In this document: positions 52,614 through 61,274 of the stretch, piece by piece
Layout of the letters: each line of letters starts with the position of its first letter
Numbering within the stretch: the first letter of the stretch is position 1
Assembly: GCF_008107685.1 (NCBI RefSeq)
Contig: NZ_VIRF01000060.1
Coordinates: 28,498 to 92,497 of the forward strand
DNA from: Novosphingobium sp. BW1
GTDB lineage: Bacteria > Pseudomonadota > Alphaproteobacteria > Sphingomonadales > Sphingomonadaceae
Direction of reading: 5' to 3'
DNA: 64,000 nucleotides
Program-made: the position numbers and the translations under genes
Notes under the pieces: generated by a model
Told to the model about the DNA's origin: nothing
Database searches by the model: none
The model's input: the letters and a program-made list of their open reading frames with translations, nothing else

Positions 52614-53179
52614 GCGTATTCGACACAAGCCTTCTTCTCGCCACCGGGGCAGGGGCCCTGCGCTGTGGGACCGCGCTGCTCTTCGTGGGAGCGGCGCTTC
52701 CCAAGCTGCGCAACCGTTCGGCCTTTGCAGGCGTGGTCGCCAACTACAAGCTGCTCCCGCGCTCTCTGGTGGGCGTGGTGGCGGCACTGCTTCCCTGGGG
52801 CGAACTCGCGCTCGCTGCCGGGCTTCTCGTGCCGCTGACGGCTTCGCTGGCGGCCTTCAGTGCGGCGCTGCTGCTTACGCTTTTTGCGGGGGCCATCGCC
52901 ATCAACATCGCCCGCGGTCGCGCGCATATCGACTGCGGTTGCCGGGGCGATGAACTGCGCCAGCCGCTGCGCACAGGCATGGTCGTGCGCAATCTTGTCT
53001 GGGCCGGGCTCTTGACCGGCTCGGCTGGGATTAGCGGGCTCGTTCCTGTCTCCATGGCGCAGGGGCTCGCGCTCCTCGTGGCTCTTGTAGCCGGTTTGCT
53101 GGGCGCGATGCTGCTCCACATTCTCGAAATCTTCTGGGCGCTTCCGGCACGGCGCGCCCGACCCCAAGCCGGAGGCTGA
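52610..53179 (+). CDS. mauE: MauE, amine dehydrogenase maturation membrane protein
   Basis: 189 residues, overlapping mauB by four bases (ATGA). Four or five membrane segments, with GTALLFVGAALPKLRNR at the DoxX/MauE start and HIDCGCRGDE, a Cys pair facing the periplasm. With MauD it is needed for disulfide formation and stability of the small subunit. Confidence 0.9.
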   Translation: MSVFDTSLLLATGAGALRCGTALLFVGAALPKLRNRSAFAGVVANYKLLPRSLVGVVAALLPWGELALAAGLLVPLTASLAAFSAALLLTLFAGAIAINIARGRAHIDCGCRGDELRQPLRTGMVVRNLVWAGLLTGSAGISGLVPVSMAQGLALLVALVAGLLGAMLLHILEIFWALPARRARPQAGG

Positions 53180-53182
53180 CCG

Positions 53183-53794
53183 ATGCTTCTTGTCACCACT
53201 GCCCTTGTCCTGCTCTGGATGCTGGTCATCGCCATGGCCTTCGTTATCCTGGCGCTGGCCCGCCAGATCGGCGTCCTTCATGAACGCCTTGCGCCCGTTG
53301 GCGCGCTCGCCACCGCGCAAGGCGCCCAGGCCGGCGAGCAGGCGCCCGTCATGCCCGGTCATCTGCTGGGCGGCGGCACAATCGAGATCGGCGGGGTACT
53401 TCCCACTGGTTCGCTGCGCTTGCTGCTCTTCGTCGCGCCGTCCTGCCCGATCTGCAAGAAGCTCATTCCCATCGCGCTCGACGTGGCGCGCGACGAGCAT
53501 GTCGATCTCGTCTTCGTGGGGGATGAGGACCCGGACGAGCAGCGCCGCATGATTGAGCGCCATGGCCTTGTAGGCCAGACCGTTGTCAACGGGCCCGAGG
53601 TGGGCATGGCCTTCGCGGTCGCCAAGCTGCCCCACGCGATTCTGCTTGATGACGCGGGCAAGGTGGTCGCGCGCGGCCTCGTCAACAGCCGCGAACACCT
53701 GGAGAGCCTGCTGGTCTCGCACGAGACGGGTCACGCCAACGTGCAGAGTTACGTGCACGCAAGCCGCGCCCCGGCGCTGGAGGCCGCCGAATGA
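53183..53794 (+). CDS. mauD: MauD, thioredoxin-like maturation protein
   Basis: 203 residues. One N-terminal membrane helix (LLVTTALVLLWMLVIAMAFV) anchors a periplasmic thioredoxin fold with the CPIC active site (88-91) in FVAPSCPICKKLIP. Isomerises or forms the many disulfides of the small subunit. Starts three bases after mauE. Confidence 0.92.
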   Translation: MLLVTTALVLLWMLVIAMAFVILALARQIGVLHERLAPVGALATAQGAQAGEQAPVMPGHLLGGGTIEIGGVLPTGSLRLLLFVAPSCPICKKLIPIALDVARDEHVDLVFVGDEDPDEQRRMIERHGLVGQTVVNGPEVGMAFAVAKLPHAILLDDAGKVVARGLVNSREHLESLLVSHETGHANVQSYVHASRAPALEAAE

Positions 53795-53822
53795 GGCGCG
53801 CCTTGGAAGGAGAATTGCACCC

Positions 53823-54353
53823 ATGAACTGGAAACTCATCGACAGCGCCAGCGAGAAGCTCTCGCGCGGGCTCGCCAAGGGGACCTCGCGCCGCTCGCTT
53901 CTGGCCAAGGTCGGCGGTGCGGCAAGCTTTGCCCCCTTCTTCCCGGTGCTGCCCGTGGCCCGCGCGCAGGACGCCGACGTGCCGCTCAGCAACTTTGCGC
54001 GCACCGCGCAGACCAAGGACGATACGCAGTGTAACTACTGGCGCTACTGCGCCATCGACGGGGCGCTGTGCACCTGCTGCGGGGGCGGCATCCACACCTG
54101 TCCGCCAGGGACCGAGGCCTCGCCCACATCCTGGGTCGGCACCTGCCGCAACCCCGAGGACGGACGTTCCTACCTGATCGCTTACCGCGATTGCTGCGGG
54201 GCGAGCATGTGTCAGACCGATTGTCACTGCGACGGGACCGAGCGTGAGATGCCCGCCTACCGTCCTATGGCCGACAACGAGATCATCTGGTGCTTTGGCA
54301 CGAAGTCGATGAGCTACCATTGCTCCACGGCTGCGCTTGTCGGGCCGGTATGA
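53823..54353 (+). CDS. mauA: TTQ amine dehydrogenase small subunit
   Basis: 176 residues. A long Tat-type leader with SRRSLLAKVGG ends near VARAQDA. The TTQ-forming tryptophans correspond to W104 (PTSWVGTC) and W156 (EIIWCFGT), both retained, and RSYLIAYRDCCG is the conserved centre. I count 14 Cys after the leader (70, 76, 83, 85, 86, 93, 108, 124, 125, 130, 134, 136, 157, 167), two more than I recall in Paracoccus. The cofactor needs post-translational oxidation, classically by MauG, which is not in this window. AAGGAG lies eight bases before the ATG. Confidence 0.95.
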   Translation: MNWKLIDSASEKLSRGLAKGTSRRSLLAKVGGAASFAPFFPVLPVARAQDADVPLSNFARTAQTKDDTQCNYWRYCAIDGALCTCCGGGIHTCPPGTEASPTSWVGTCRNPEDGRSYLIAYRDCCGASMCQTDCHCDGTEREMPAYRPMADNEIIWCFGTKSMSYHCSTAALVGPV

Positions 54354-54387
54354 CGCCGGGGCTTGCGGGGGAAGAAAGGGCCTGCTC

Positions 54388-54948
54388 GTGACGGTTTCGG
54401 CCGCACGAATGGTGGTGTGTGCGCTGATCGGCGCGGCGCTGCTGGCGAGCGGGGCCTACGCGGCCACGGCACGAAGTCCGCAGGAGGACACATCTCATGC
54501 CGCGCCCCCGGCCTTTCCGCGCAGCGCGCGTTCAAATTTCGTGGAGCGTTGCGGGGGGTGTCACGGGCTGGAGGGGCGCTCGGTTGCCGGCAATGTCCCT
54601 GACCTCTCGGCACGCGCCGGGTTCTTCCTGTGCACACCTGAAAGTCGATCCTTTGCCGGGCGCTTGCCCAACGTGACGTTCGCGCGCCTGTCGGACGAGG
54701 ATCTCGCCGATGTTCTCAATTACGTCATGTTCGATTTGGGAGAAGTTCCCACTTCGAAGCTTGCAAAACCCTATACGTCGCAGGAAGTTGCGACTTATCG
54801 TGCAAAGCCGCTTTCGGTGACCGACCTGCATGCCCAGCGCCGCGAGGTGGTGGGTGAGATGGTGGCGCGTTGCCAGGCACCGCAGGCGATGCTGGACTAC
54901 AACCGACCGCGGGGCCGCATTCCCGGCCGGGTCGAGGAGATGAAATGA
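54388..54948 (+). CDS. Periplasmic c-type cytochrome
   Basis: 186 residues from GTG at 54388 with GAAAGGG seven bases upstream; ATG at 54337 overlaps mauA and lacks a site. Signal helix (MVVCALIGAALLASGAYAAT), one heme motif CGGCH (55-59). A long segment with RLSDEDLADVLNYVMFDLGE follows, the C-terminal helix of class I cytochromes. It takes the place where amicyanin (mauC) usually lies, so it may accept electrons from the amine dehydrogenase. Overlaps the peptidase gene by four bases. Confidence 0.85.
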   Translation: MTVSAARMVVCALIGAALLASGAYAATARSPQEDTSHAAPPAFPRSARSNFVERCGGCHGLEGRSVAGNVPDLSARAGFFLCTPESRSFAGRLPNVTFARLSDEDLADVLNYVMFDLGEVPTSKLAKPYTSQEVATYRAKPLSVTDLHAQRREVVGEMVARCQAPQAMLDYNRPRGRIPGRVEEMK

Positions 54949-56054
54949 ACCGTCGCAACGTACTCATGGGCGCCGCCGGCTTTGGAGGCCTGGCCTTTGC
55001 CGCGCCGATTCTCGCGCAGGAATCTGCGCTGCGCAGCACCGGACGCACCGGCGCCCGCAATCTGATTACCGACGTCGCCGGGCTGAGCGTCGGCAACGCG
55101 CAGGACGCTAGGGTACGGACCGGCACCACGGTGATCCTCGCCGACAAGCTCTCGACCGCCGCAATTGACGTGCGCGGTGGAGGCCCCGGCACGCGCGAGA
55201 GCCACGCGCTGGAAGGCCACAACCTTGTCCATGCCGCGAACGCCATCGTGCTTTCGGGCGGTTCCTCCTACGGCCTGGCCGCCGCCGATGGCGTGGCCGC
55301 CGTGCTGGGGTCGAAGGGCATCGGCTATGGCGGGATGGCGCGTCCGGGCGTGCCGGTGTCGCCCATCGTGCCTTCGGCCATTCTCTACGATCTGGCCAAT
55401 GGCGGGGACAAGGACTGGGGCACCGAGCCCCCGTACCGCGCGCTGGGCATCTCCGCGCTCGATGCGGCGGGTGCGGACTTTGCGCTGGGCACGGCGGGCG
55501 CGGGGTACGGCGCGCAGGCGGGCGGTCTCAAGGGCGGGCTCGGCTCGGCCTCGACGCTCGTCAGTGACGGGGCCACCGTGGGCGCCATCGTTGCGGTCAA
55601 CGCGATGGGCTCGACCGTTGCGCCGGGCACCCGCAACTTCTGGGCGAGCCCCTTCGAGATCGGCGATGAGTTCGGCGGACTTCCTCCCAGCGCCATGTAC
55701 GCCTCGCCCGAGCAGTGGGGTTACACCAAGGCGCCCGCGGCCAAGGAAAACACCACGATCGCCTGCGTAGCGACCGACCTTGATCTCACGCCCGATGAGA
55801 TGAAGCGCTTTGCCATGATGGCGCAGGACGGCATGGCACGCGCCATCCGCCCGATCCACACGCCCTTTGACGGCGATGTCGTCTTTGCGATTTCGACCGG
55901 ACGGGTCGAGGTGAAGGGCCCCCGTCCCGTCGCAGTCCTGCGCGCCGGGGCTGTTGCCGCCGACACGCTGGCCCGCGCCATCGCGCGCGGCGTCTTTGAA
56001 GCCAGCACGCCGCCGGGCTCCGATAGCAAAGCCTGGAAAGACCTGACGCTGTGA
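54945..56054 (+). CDS. P1/S58 family peptidase (BapA/NylC type, autoprocessing)
   Basis: 369 residues. The N-terminus MNRRNVLMGAAGFGGLAFAA looks like a twin-arginine signal, so the protein is probably periplasmic like the amine dehydrogenase. LSVGNAQDARVRTGTTVI, IVLSGGSSYGLAAADGVAA and GGLKGGLGSAS are family blocks. The KENTTIACVATD segment aligns, as I recall it, with the NylC self-cleavage site, giving N269/T270 and Thr270 as N-terminal nucleophile. The family includes beta-aminopeptidases, D-aminopeptidases and nylon oligomer hydrolase. Coupled to the cytochrome gene by overlap. Confidence 0.88.
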   Translation: MNRRNVLMGAAGFGGLAFAAPILAQESALRSTGRTGARNLITDVAGLSVGNAQDARVRTGTTVILADKLSTAAIDVRGGGPGTRESHALEGHNLVHAANAIVLSGGSSYGLAAADGVAAVLGSKGIGYGGMARPGVPVSPIVPSAILYDLANGGDKDWGTEPPYRALGISALDAAGADFALGTAGAGYGAQAGGLKGGLGSASTLVSDGATVGAIVAVNAMGSTVAPGTRNFWASPFEIGDEFGGLPPSAMYASPEQWGYTKAPAAKENTTIACVATDLDLTPDEMKRFAMMAQDGMARAIRPIHTPFDGDVVFAISTGRVEVKGPRPVAVLRAGAVAADTLARAIARGVFEASTPPGSDSKAWKDLTL

Positions 56055-56097
56055 TCTGGTGTTCCGTGTCCCTCCCCAATCCGGAGAGGTCCGGGGC

Positions 56098-56388
56098 ATG
56101 AGCGGTACCCCGCCGCGCCGCGCGGCCGAAATGCCCGATGGCGCGATGCCCTGGTGGCCTCCGTTCCTGGGTATTGCCCTGCCGCTTGCGCTGGTCCTGG
56201 CCTCGGCGCTGCTGGTGCCGGCCTCGGCCGGACGGTTCCTCGGTATATCGTGGAGTAGCTGGTGTCTCTTCGCCTGCGCGCCGCTGACCAGCTTGTGCCT
56301 GCTTATCTGCTACCGCTTCGGCGGCGCGGCGAGCGACCGGGACGATGTGCCCGGCCATGGTCGGTCCTGTGAGGGAGAGAGTAGGTGA
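56098..56388 (+). CDS. Small two-helix membrane protein paired with SSS symporter
   Basis: 96 residues from MSGTPPRRAAEM. Two hydrophobic segments (PFLGIALPLALVLASALLVP and WCLFACAPLTSLCLLICY) separated by a short loop. Its stop touches the symporter start, the arrangement of DUF3311-like or YhdT-like partners of sodium:solute symporters. Probably an accessory subunit; not a named family with certainty. Confidence 0.6.
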   Translation: MSGTPPRRAAEMPDGAMPWWPPFLGIALPLALVLASALLVPASAGRFLGISWSSWCLFACAPLTSLCLLICYRFGGAASDRDDVPGHGRSCEGESR

Positions 56389-57818
56389 TGCTGGCTGTAT
56401 TCATCGCCGTCATGGCGCTTTCGCTGGGTATCGCGCTGTGGTCGCGGCGGGGGCATTCCAACCCCGATGCACGCGAGTTTTTCGTGGCCTCCGGGCAGTT
56501 CGGGCCGATCCTGTTTTTCTTCCTCTCGGTGGGCGAGACTTATTCCATCGCCAGCATGCTCGGCTTTCCGGGCGGGGTCTATGCAGGGGGGGAGGGCTTC
56601 GTCCTCTGGTTCTTCGGCTACATCCTGATCGCCGCGCCCTGCATCTACTTCGTAGGCCCCTGGATCTGGCGCGCGGGGGCGCTCTACGGTTCGGCAACGA
56701 TCCCGGATTTCTTCCGTGACCATTTCGAAAGTAGGGTGCTGGAAATCTTGATTACGCTCAGCTCCATCATCCTGCTCATACCCATCGGCACGATGCAGTT
56801 TTTGGGGCTGAAGCTGGTGTTTACAGGGCTTGCCCCGGAAGCGCGCTCGATCTTCCTCACCAGCCTCGCGGGGTTCCTGACCTTTGCCTATGTCGTGATC
56901 GCGGGGCTTCGCGCCTCGGCCTTCGTGGCGGTGCTCAAGGACATCCTGATGATGGCCTCGATCCTGCTTGTCGGCTTTGTGGCGCTCGCGGCCTGGAATA
57001 CCGAGCCGACCATGCCAGTCAGCCTTGCCGAGACGATTCCCGAACCGACCCGGCCGGACCTCGTCTTTGCGATCTCCACCATCGTACTGCAGGCCGTAGG
57101 CTTCTGCATGATCCCGCAGAACTGGGCTTTTATTTTCTCTGCCAATTCGCCCCGTGCGATCCAGCGCGCACAGATCGTCGCACCGATCTACATGCTGATG
57201 TTCCCGCTCCTGATGATGGTGGCTTACTACGCCAAGGGACAGGGGATCGTGCCGCCCGAACCCGATTTCGTGTTTCTCTCGACCGCGATCGCGCTGCTGC
57301 CCGACTGGGTGGTGGGGCTGGTCATGGCTGCGGTTGCTCTCTCGGGCCTTGTTATCCTGAGCAGCGTGTGCCTTGCCATTGGACCGCTCATCACCCGCAA
57401 TCTGGTGCCCAGCCTTGATGGCACGGCGCAGCAGCGCTGGTCCAAGGTGGTGATCGCGGCCTTCCTGATCTTCTCGCTCGTCGGCGCGGAGACCTCGGTG
57501 CAGCTGATCGCGACGCTCAACAACGTCTTCTATTTCGGCATTGTTCAGACCTTGCCCGGACTGGTTGCGGCCATGCTCTTCCCGCGTGTTCCGGCGCGCG
57601 CGCTGATCGCGGGCATCCTTGCCGCCTATGGCGCGATGCTGGCGGTCAAGGCGGCGAACTGGACCTTTGGCGGGCTCAACGTCGGCGTGATCGGCCTCGC
57701 GATCAATGTCGCCGTCCTTGCCCTAGTAACTCTAGCCGCACCGCGCGTGGGGGCGCGCGCGGTCATTCCGCTCCTGCGCGAGGCCCATTCCGGCCGCGCT
57801 TCCTCATCCACCCCCTGA
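56388..57818 (+). CDS. Sodium:solute symporter (SSS family)
   Basis: 476 residues, about 13 membrane segments. ATG at 56388, or GTG at 56385, with GAGGGAGAG upstream. SVGETYSIASMLGFPGGVYA and ALSGLVILSSVCLAIGPLI match SSS carriers of the PanF/amino-acid type. Placed between the peptidase and mmsA genes, it is likely to import the beta-amino acid released in the periplasm. Confidence 0.9.
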   Translation: MLAVFIAVMALSLGIALWSRRGHSNPDAREFFVASGQFGPILFFFLSVGETYSIASMLGFPGGVYAGGEGFVLWFFGYILIAAPCIYFVGPWIWRAGALYGSATIPDFFRDHFESRVLEILITLSSIILLIPIGTMQFLGLKLVFTGLAPEARSIFLTSLAGFLTFAYVVIAGLRASAFVAVLKDILMMASILLVGFVALAAWNTEPTMPVSLAETIPEPTRPDLVFAISTIVLQAVGFCMIPQNWAFIFSANSPRAIQRAQIVAPIYMLMFPLLMMVAYYAKGQGIVPPEPDFVFLSTAIALLPDWVVGLVMAAVALSGLVILSSVCLAIGPLITRNLVPSLDGTAQQRWSKVVIAAFLIFSLVGAETSVQLIATLNNVFYFGIVQTLPGLVAAMLFPRVPARALIAGILAAYGAMLAVKAANWTFGGLNVGVIGLAINVAVLALVTLAAPRVGARAVIPLLREAHSGRASSSTP

Positions 57819-57842
57819 TCTTCAGCGAGAACGGATCAGCCC

Positions 57843-59342
57843 ATGCGCACAATTCCCCACTTCATCGCCGGCGCGCACAGCGTCGAGGACGGCACCGCCA
57901 TGGCCGATGTCTTCGATCCCAACACCGGCACGGTGCAGGCGCAGGTGCCGCTCGGCAGCGATGCCGAACTGGAAGCAGCGGTTACCGCCGCCCGCGCCGC
58001 GCAGCCCACCTGGGCCGCACTCAACCCGCAGCGCCGCGCCCGTGTGATGTTCGCCTTCAAGGCGCTGATCGAGGAGCACATGGATGAACTTGCCGCGCTG
58101 CTTTCGCGCGAGCACGGCAAGGTTTTCGACGACAGCAAGGGCGATATCCAGCGCGGGCTCGACGTGGTCGAATTTGCCTGCGCGACCCCGCACTTGATGA
58201 AGGGGGAATACAGCAGCGGCGTGGGGCCGGGCATCGATGTCTACTCGCTGCGCCAGCCGCTCGGTATCGTTGCGGGCATCACCCCCTTCAACTTCCCCGC
58301 GATGATCCCCCTGTGGATGAGCGCGCCAGCCATTGCCGCGGGCAACGCGATGATCCTGAAACCTTCCGAGCACGCGCCCTCAGTGCCGCTGCGTCTTGCC
58401 GAACTGGCGAAGGAAGCGGGACTGCCCGCTGGCATTCTCAACGTCGTTCATGGCGACCGGGTGATGGTGGAAGCGATTACGGATCACCCCGCGATAAAGG
58501 CGATCAGCTTTGTCGGCTCATCGGACGTGGCGCAGTCGGTTTACGCGCGCGGCACCGCACAGGGCAAGCGCGTCCAGGCGATGGGCGGCGCCAAGAACCA
58601 CGGCATCGTCCTGCCCGATGCGGACATGGATCGCACCGTGTCGGACATCATGGGCGCGGCCTATGGATCTGCCGGTGAGCGCTGCATGGCGATGCCGGTC
58701 GTGGTGCCGGTCGGTGAGGCGACCGCGAACACCTTGCGTGAAAAGCTTGTAGCCGCCATCGCAGACCTGCGCGTCGGCGTATCGAGCGATGACGACGCCC
58801 ATTACGGCCCCGTCATCACCGCCCAGCACAAGGCCAAGATCGAGCATTACATCGCGATGGGCGTGGACGAGGGCGCTGAACTCGTTGTCGACGGGCGCGG
58901 GTTCTCGCTCCAGGGCTATGAGAACGGGTACTTCATGGGCCCGACGCTGTTTGACCACGTCACGCCCGAAATGCAGTCCTACCGCGATGAGATCTTCGGA
59001 CCCGTGCTTCAGATGGTGCGCGCGGGAACACTGCAAGAGGCGATCCACCTCGCCAGCGGCCACGCCTATGGCAACGGGGTGGCGCTCTTTACCCGTGATG
59101 GCGGCGCGGCGCGCGACTATGCGATGCAAGTCGAGGTGGGAATGGTCGGCATCAACGTGCCGATCCCGGTGCCGGTCTCCTACCACAGCTTCGGCGGCTG
59201 GAAGCGCTCGGCCTTTGGCGACCACAATCAGTACGGCGAGGAAGGCTTCCGCTTCTTCACCCGCGTCAAGACGGTAACCCAGCGCTGGCCGGGGCCGGAC
59301 GCGGACAAGGGCAACGCCTTCCTGATCCCGACTACGGCCTGA
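57843..59342 (+). CDS. mmsA: Methylmalonate-semialdehyde dehydrogenase (CoA-acylating)
   Basis: 499 residues. FNFPAMIPLWMSAPAIAAGN, AMGGAKNHGIVLPDADMD and catalytic C281 in GSAGERCMAMPVVV are diagnostic of MmsA. The enzyme converts methylmalonate or malonate semialdehyde to propionyl- or acetyl-CoA. With the beta-alanine-type transaminase it completes beta-alanine breakdown. Starts 24 bases after the symporter gene. Confidence 0.94.
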   Translation: MRTIPHFIAGAHSVEDGTAMADVFDPNTGTVQAQVPLGSDAELEAAVTAARAAQPTWAALNPQRRARVMFAFKALIEEHMDELAALLSREHGKVFDDSKGDIQRGLDVVEFACATPHLMKGEYSSGVGPGIDVYSLRQPLGIVAGITPFNFPAMIPLWMSAPAIAAGNAMILKPSEHAPSVPLRLAELAKEAGLPAGILNVVHGDRVMVEAITDHPAIKAISFVGSSDVAQSVYARGTAQGKRVQAMGGAKNHGIVLPDADMDRTVSDIMGAAYGSAGERCMAMPVVVPVGEATANTLREKLVAAIADLRVGVSSDDDAHYGPVITAQHKAKIEHYIAMGVDEGAELVVDGRGFSLQGYENGYFMGPTLFDHVTPEMQSYRDEIFGPVLQMVRAGTLQEAIHLASGHAYGNGVALFTRDGGAARDYAMQVEVGMVGINVPIPVPVSYHSFGGWKRSAFGDHNQYGEEGFRFFTRVKTVTQRWPGPDADKGNAFLIPTTA

Positions 59343-59424
59343 TTTCGGTTGGGGAGAGACCACGGGCGAGGGACCAAACCATGGGGTGGAAGCCAGATGC
59401 GCCGCCTCGCAGCGGAGCGATGCG

Positions 59425-60828
59425 ATGAAAGAGGAACTGGCCGATCTGACGGGCTTGGAGCTGGCGGAGAGCTTTGCTGCGGGCACGCTCTCCCCGGTGG
59501 AAGTCGCCGAGGACGTGTTGGCCCGCGCTGAGCGGCTGGAGCCGCATCTATGCGCAACCTACGCGCTGGAGCCCGAGGCCGTGCGCGCGCAGGCAAAAGC
59601 CTCGGAGACGCGCTGGCACAAAGGCGCGCCGCTTTCGGTGATCGACGGCATCCCGGTGACGTTGAAGGAACTGATCGCCACCAAGGGAACGCCCAAGCCC
59701 GTGGGCACGGCGGCAGGCGACATGACCCCACAAACCCACGATGCTCCGCCCGCGCAGCGCATGCGCGAGGCGGGTGCGGTTCTTCTCGCCAAAACCACGG
59801 TACCCGATTATGGGATGCTGTCTTCGGGCCTCTCCAGCTTCCACAAGCTGGCGCGCAATCCCTGGGACCTCTCACGCAGTCCTGGCGGATCGAGCGCGGG
59901 GGCCGGGGCCACCGCTGCCGCGGGTTACGGGCCGTTTCACGTGGGCACCGACATTGGCGGTTCGGTCCGGCTTCCGGCGGGCTGGTGCGGGATATTCGCG
60001 CACAAGCCCAGCAACGGCCGTATCCCGATCGATCCGCCCTACATCGGGCGCGTCGCGGGGCCGATGACGCGCACCGTCGCGGATGCGGCGTTGATGATGA
60101 CGTACCTTTCGCTTCCCGACCGGCGCGACTTCATGGACCTGCCCTACCAGGAACTGCCCTGGCGGCAGCTTGATGGCGACGTGGCGGGCCTTCGCATCGG
60201 CCTCATGCTGGAAGCCGGCTGCGGTTCGCCAACCGAACCCGAAGTTGCCGAGGCCGTCACCGAGGCCGCGCGGCTGTTTGAATATGGCGGGGCGGTGGTC
60301 GAGCCAGCCGCGCCGTTCATGACGCCGGACATGCTCGATGGCCTCGACCGCTTCTGGCGCGCGCGTTTCCACGCCGAGATGCGCGATCTTCCGGCCGAGA
60401 AGTACGAATTGATCCTGGAGTACATCCGCAAGTGGGTGGAGCCCGCCGCGCACTATGACGGCATGGAAGTCTACACCGGCTTCGACCAGATCATCCAGAT
60501 GCGCGAACGCGGGCGGGCCTACAATGACTATGACCTGCTGCTCAGCCCGGTGGCGCCGATGCCTGCCTTCCCGGCCGAGCTGGCCTCGCCGGTGAACGAC
60601 CCGATGCGCCCCTTCGAGCACATCGGTTTCACCGTCCCCTACAACATGACCGAACAACCCGCGAGCTCGATCAACTGCGGCTACACCCGCGAGGGCCTGC
60701 CCATCGGCTTGCAGATCGTCGGGCGCCGCTTCGAGGACATGGCGGTCCTGCGCGCTTCGGCGTGGTACGAGAAGGCGCGCCCCGCGCAGCGCCCCTGGCC
60801 CTGTCGGCGCGAGGCTATGGCGCACTGA
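59425..60828 (+). CDS. Amidase (amidase-signature family)
   Basis: 467 residues from MKEELADLTG (an upstream start at 59386 has no support). The catalytic triad is K81 (VTLKELIATKG), S156 (SPGGSSAGAG) and nucleophile S180 (TDIGGSVRLP). No signal peptide, so cytoplasmic. It could cleave an amide after uptake. NylA, the nylon cyclic-dimer hydrolase, belongs to this family, but so do many aryl and aliphatic amidases. Confidence 0.92.
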   Translation: MKEELADLTGLELAESFAAGTLSPVEVAEDVLARAERLEPHLCATYALEPEAVRAQAKASETRWHKGAPLSVIDGIPVTLKELIATKGTPKPVGTAAGDMTPQTHDAPPAQRMREAGAVLLAKTTVPDYGMLSSGLSSFHKLARNPWDLSRSPGGSSAGAGATAAAGYGPFHVGTDIGGSVRLPAGWCGIFAHKPSNGRIPIDPPYIGRVAGPMTRTVADAALMMTYLSLPDRRDFMDLPYQELPWRQLDGDVAGLRIGLMLEAGCGSPTEPEVAEAVTEAARLFEYGGAVVEPAAPFMTPDMLDGLDRFWRARFHAEMRDLPAEKYELILEYIRKWVEPAAHYDGMEVYTGFDQIIQMRERGRAYNDYDLLLSPVAPMPAFPAELASPVNDPMRPFEHIGFTVPYNMTEQPASSINCGYTREGLPIGLQIVGRRFEDMAVLRASAWYEKARPAQRPWPCRREAMAH

Positions 60829-60931
60829 AGCGGACGGTATCCAGGGGCAGGGGGGGCTGATATCAACCTGCTTTGATCAGAGGCTACGGGCCTATTTGCG
60901 GCGGCCGATGGTCATGATCCGCCAAGGCTGG

Positions 60932-61249
60932 TCAACGAGCTTGTGCCAGGCCTGGCAGCAATGGTCGACGATTACGATCCCACATCGCCGTTTCAAATTG
61001 CTCTTCATCAAGGTTAACCGGTCCCTCGAACACGACTGCCAAGCTTCGAAAGCCTTCGGGATTGTTTCGATAGTCATGGCTCCATGCCAGTAGCTCCCGG
61101 TGAATGCACACGTCATTCCATGCGCTGGGGAGGTCTCGGGCGTGAAGGACTTTCAGGGGCCCCCTTGCGAGCGCCGACTTGGCACCTACGCAAGGGAATG
61201 ATGGATGCTGAATAGCGGTGTAGAATTCCTCTTCCAGGGACATAGTCAC
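60932..61249 (-). pseudogene. Truncated YqcI/YcgG family protein
   Basis: 105 codons. FPCVGAKSALARG, SAWNDVCIHRELLAWSHDYR, GFRSLAVVFEGP and FETAMWDR match the N-terminal half of YqcI/YcgG proteins (about 230 residues). After MWDR the family sequence ends in a short unrelated tail and stops; the C-terminal heme- or substrate-binding half is absent. Probably a relic. It lies last in the katE-ankyrin minus-strand group. The 100 bases between it and the amidase gene show nothing. Confidence 0.6.
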
Positions 61250-61274
61250 CGTGTGTTACTCTTCGCTGACCAGG

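Noticed and set aside
51456..54353. Locus taken as evidence of methylotrophy
   Set aside because: No mauG/mauF/amicyanin or C1 oxidation genes are in view, and the neighbours point to beta-amino acids and larger amines.
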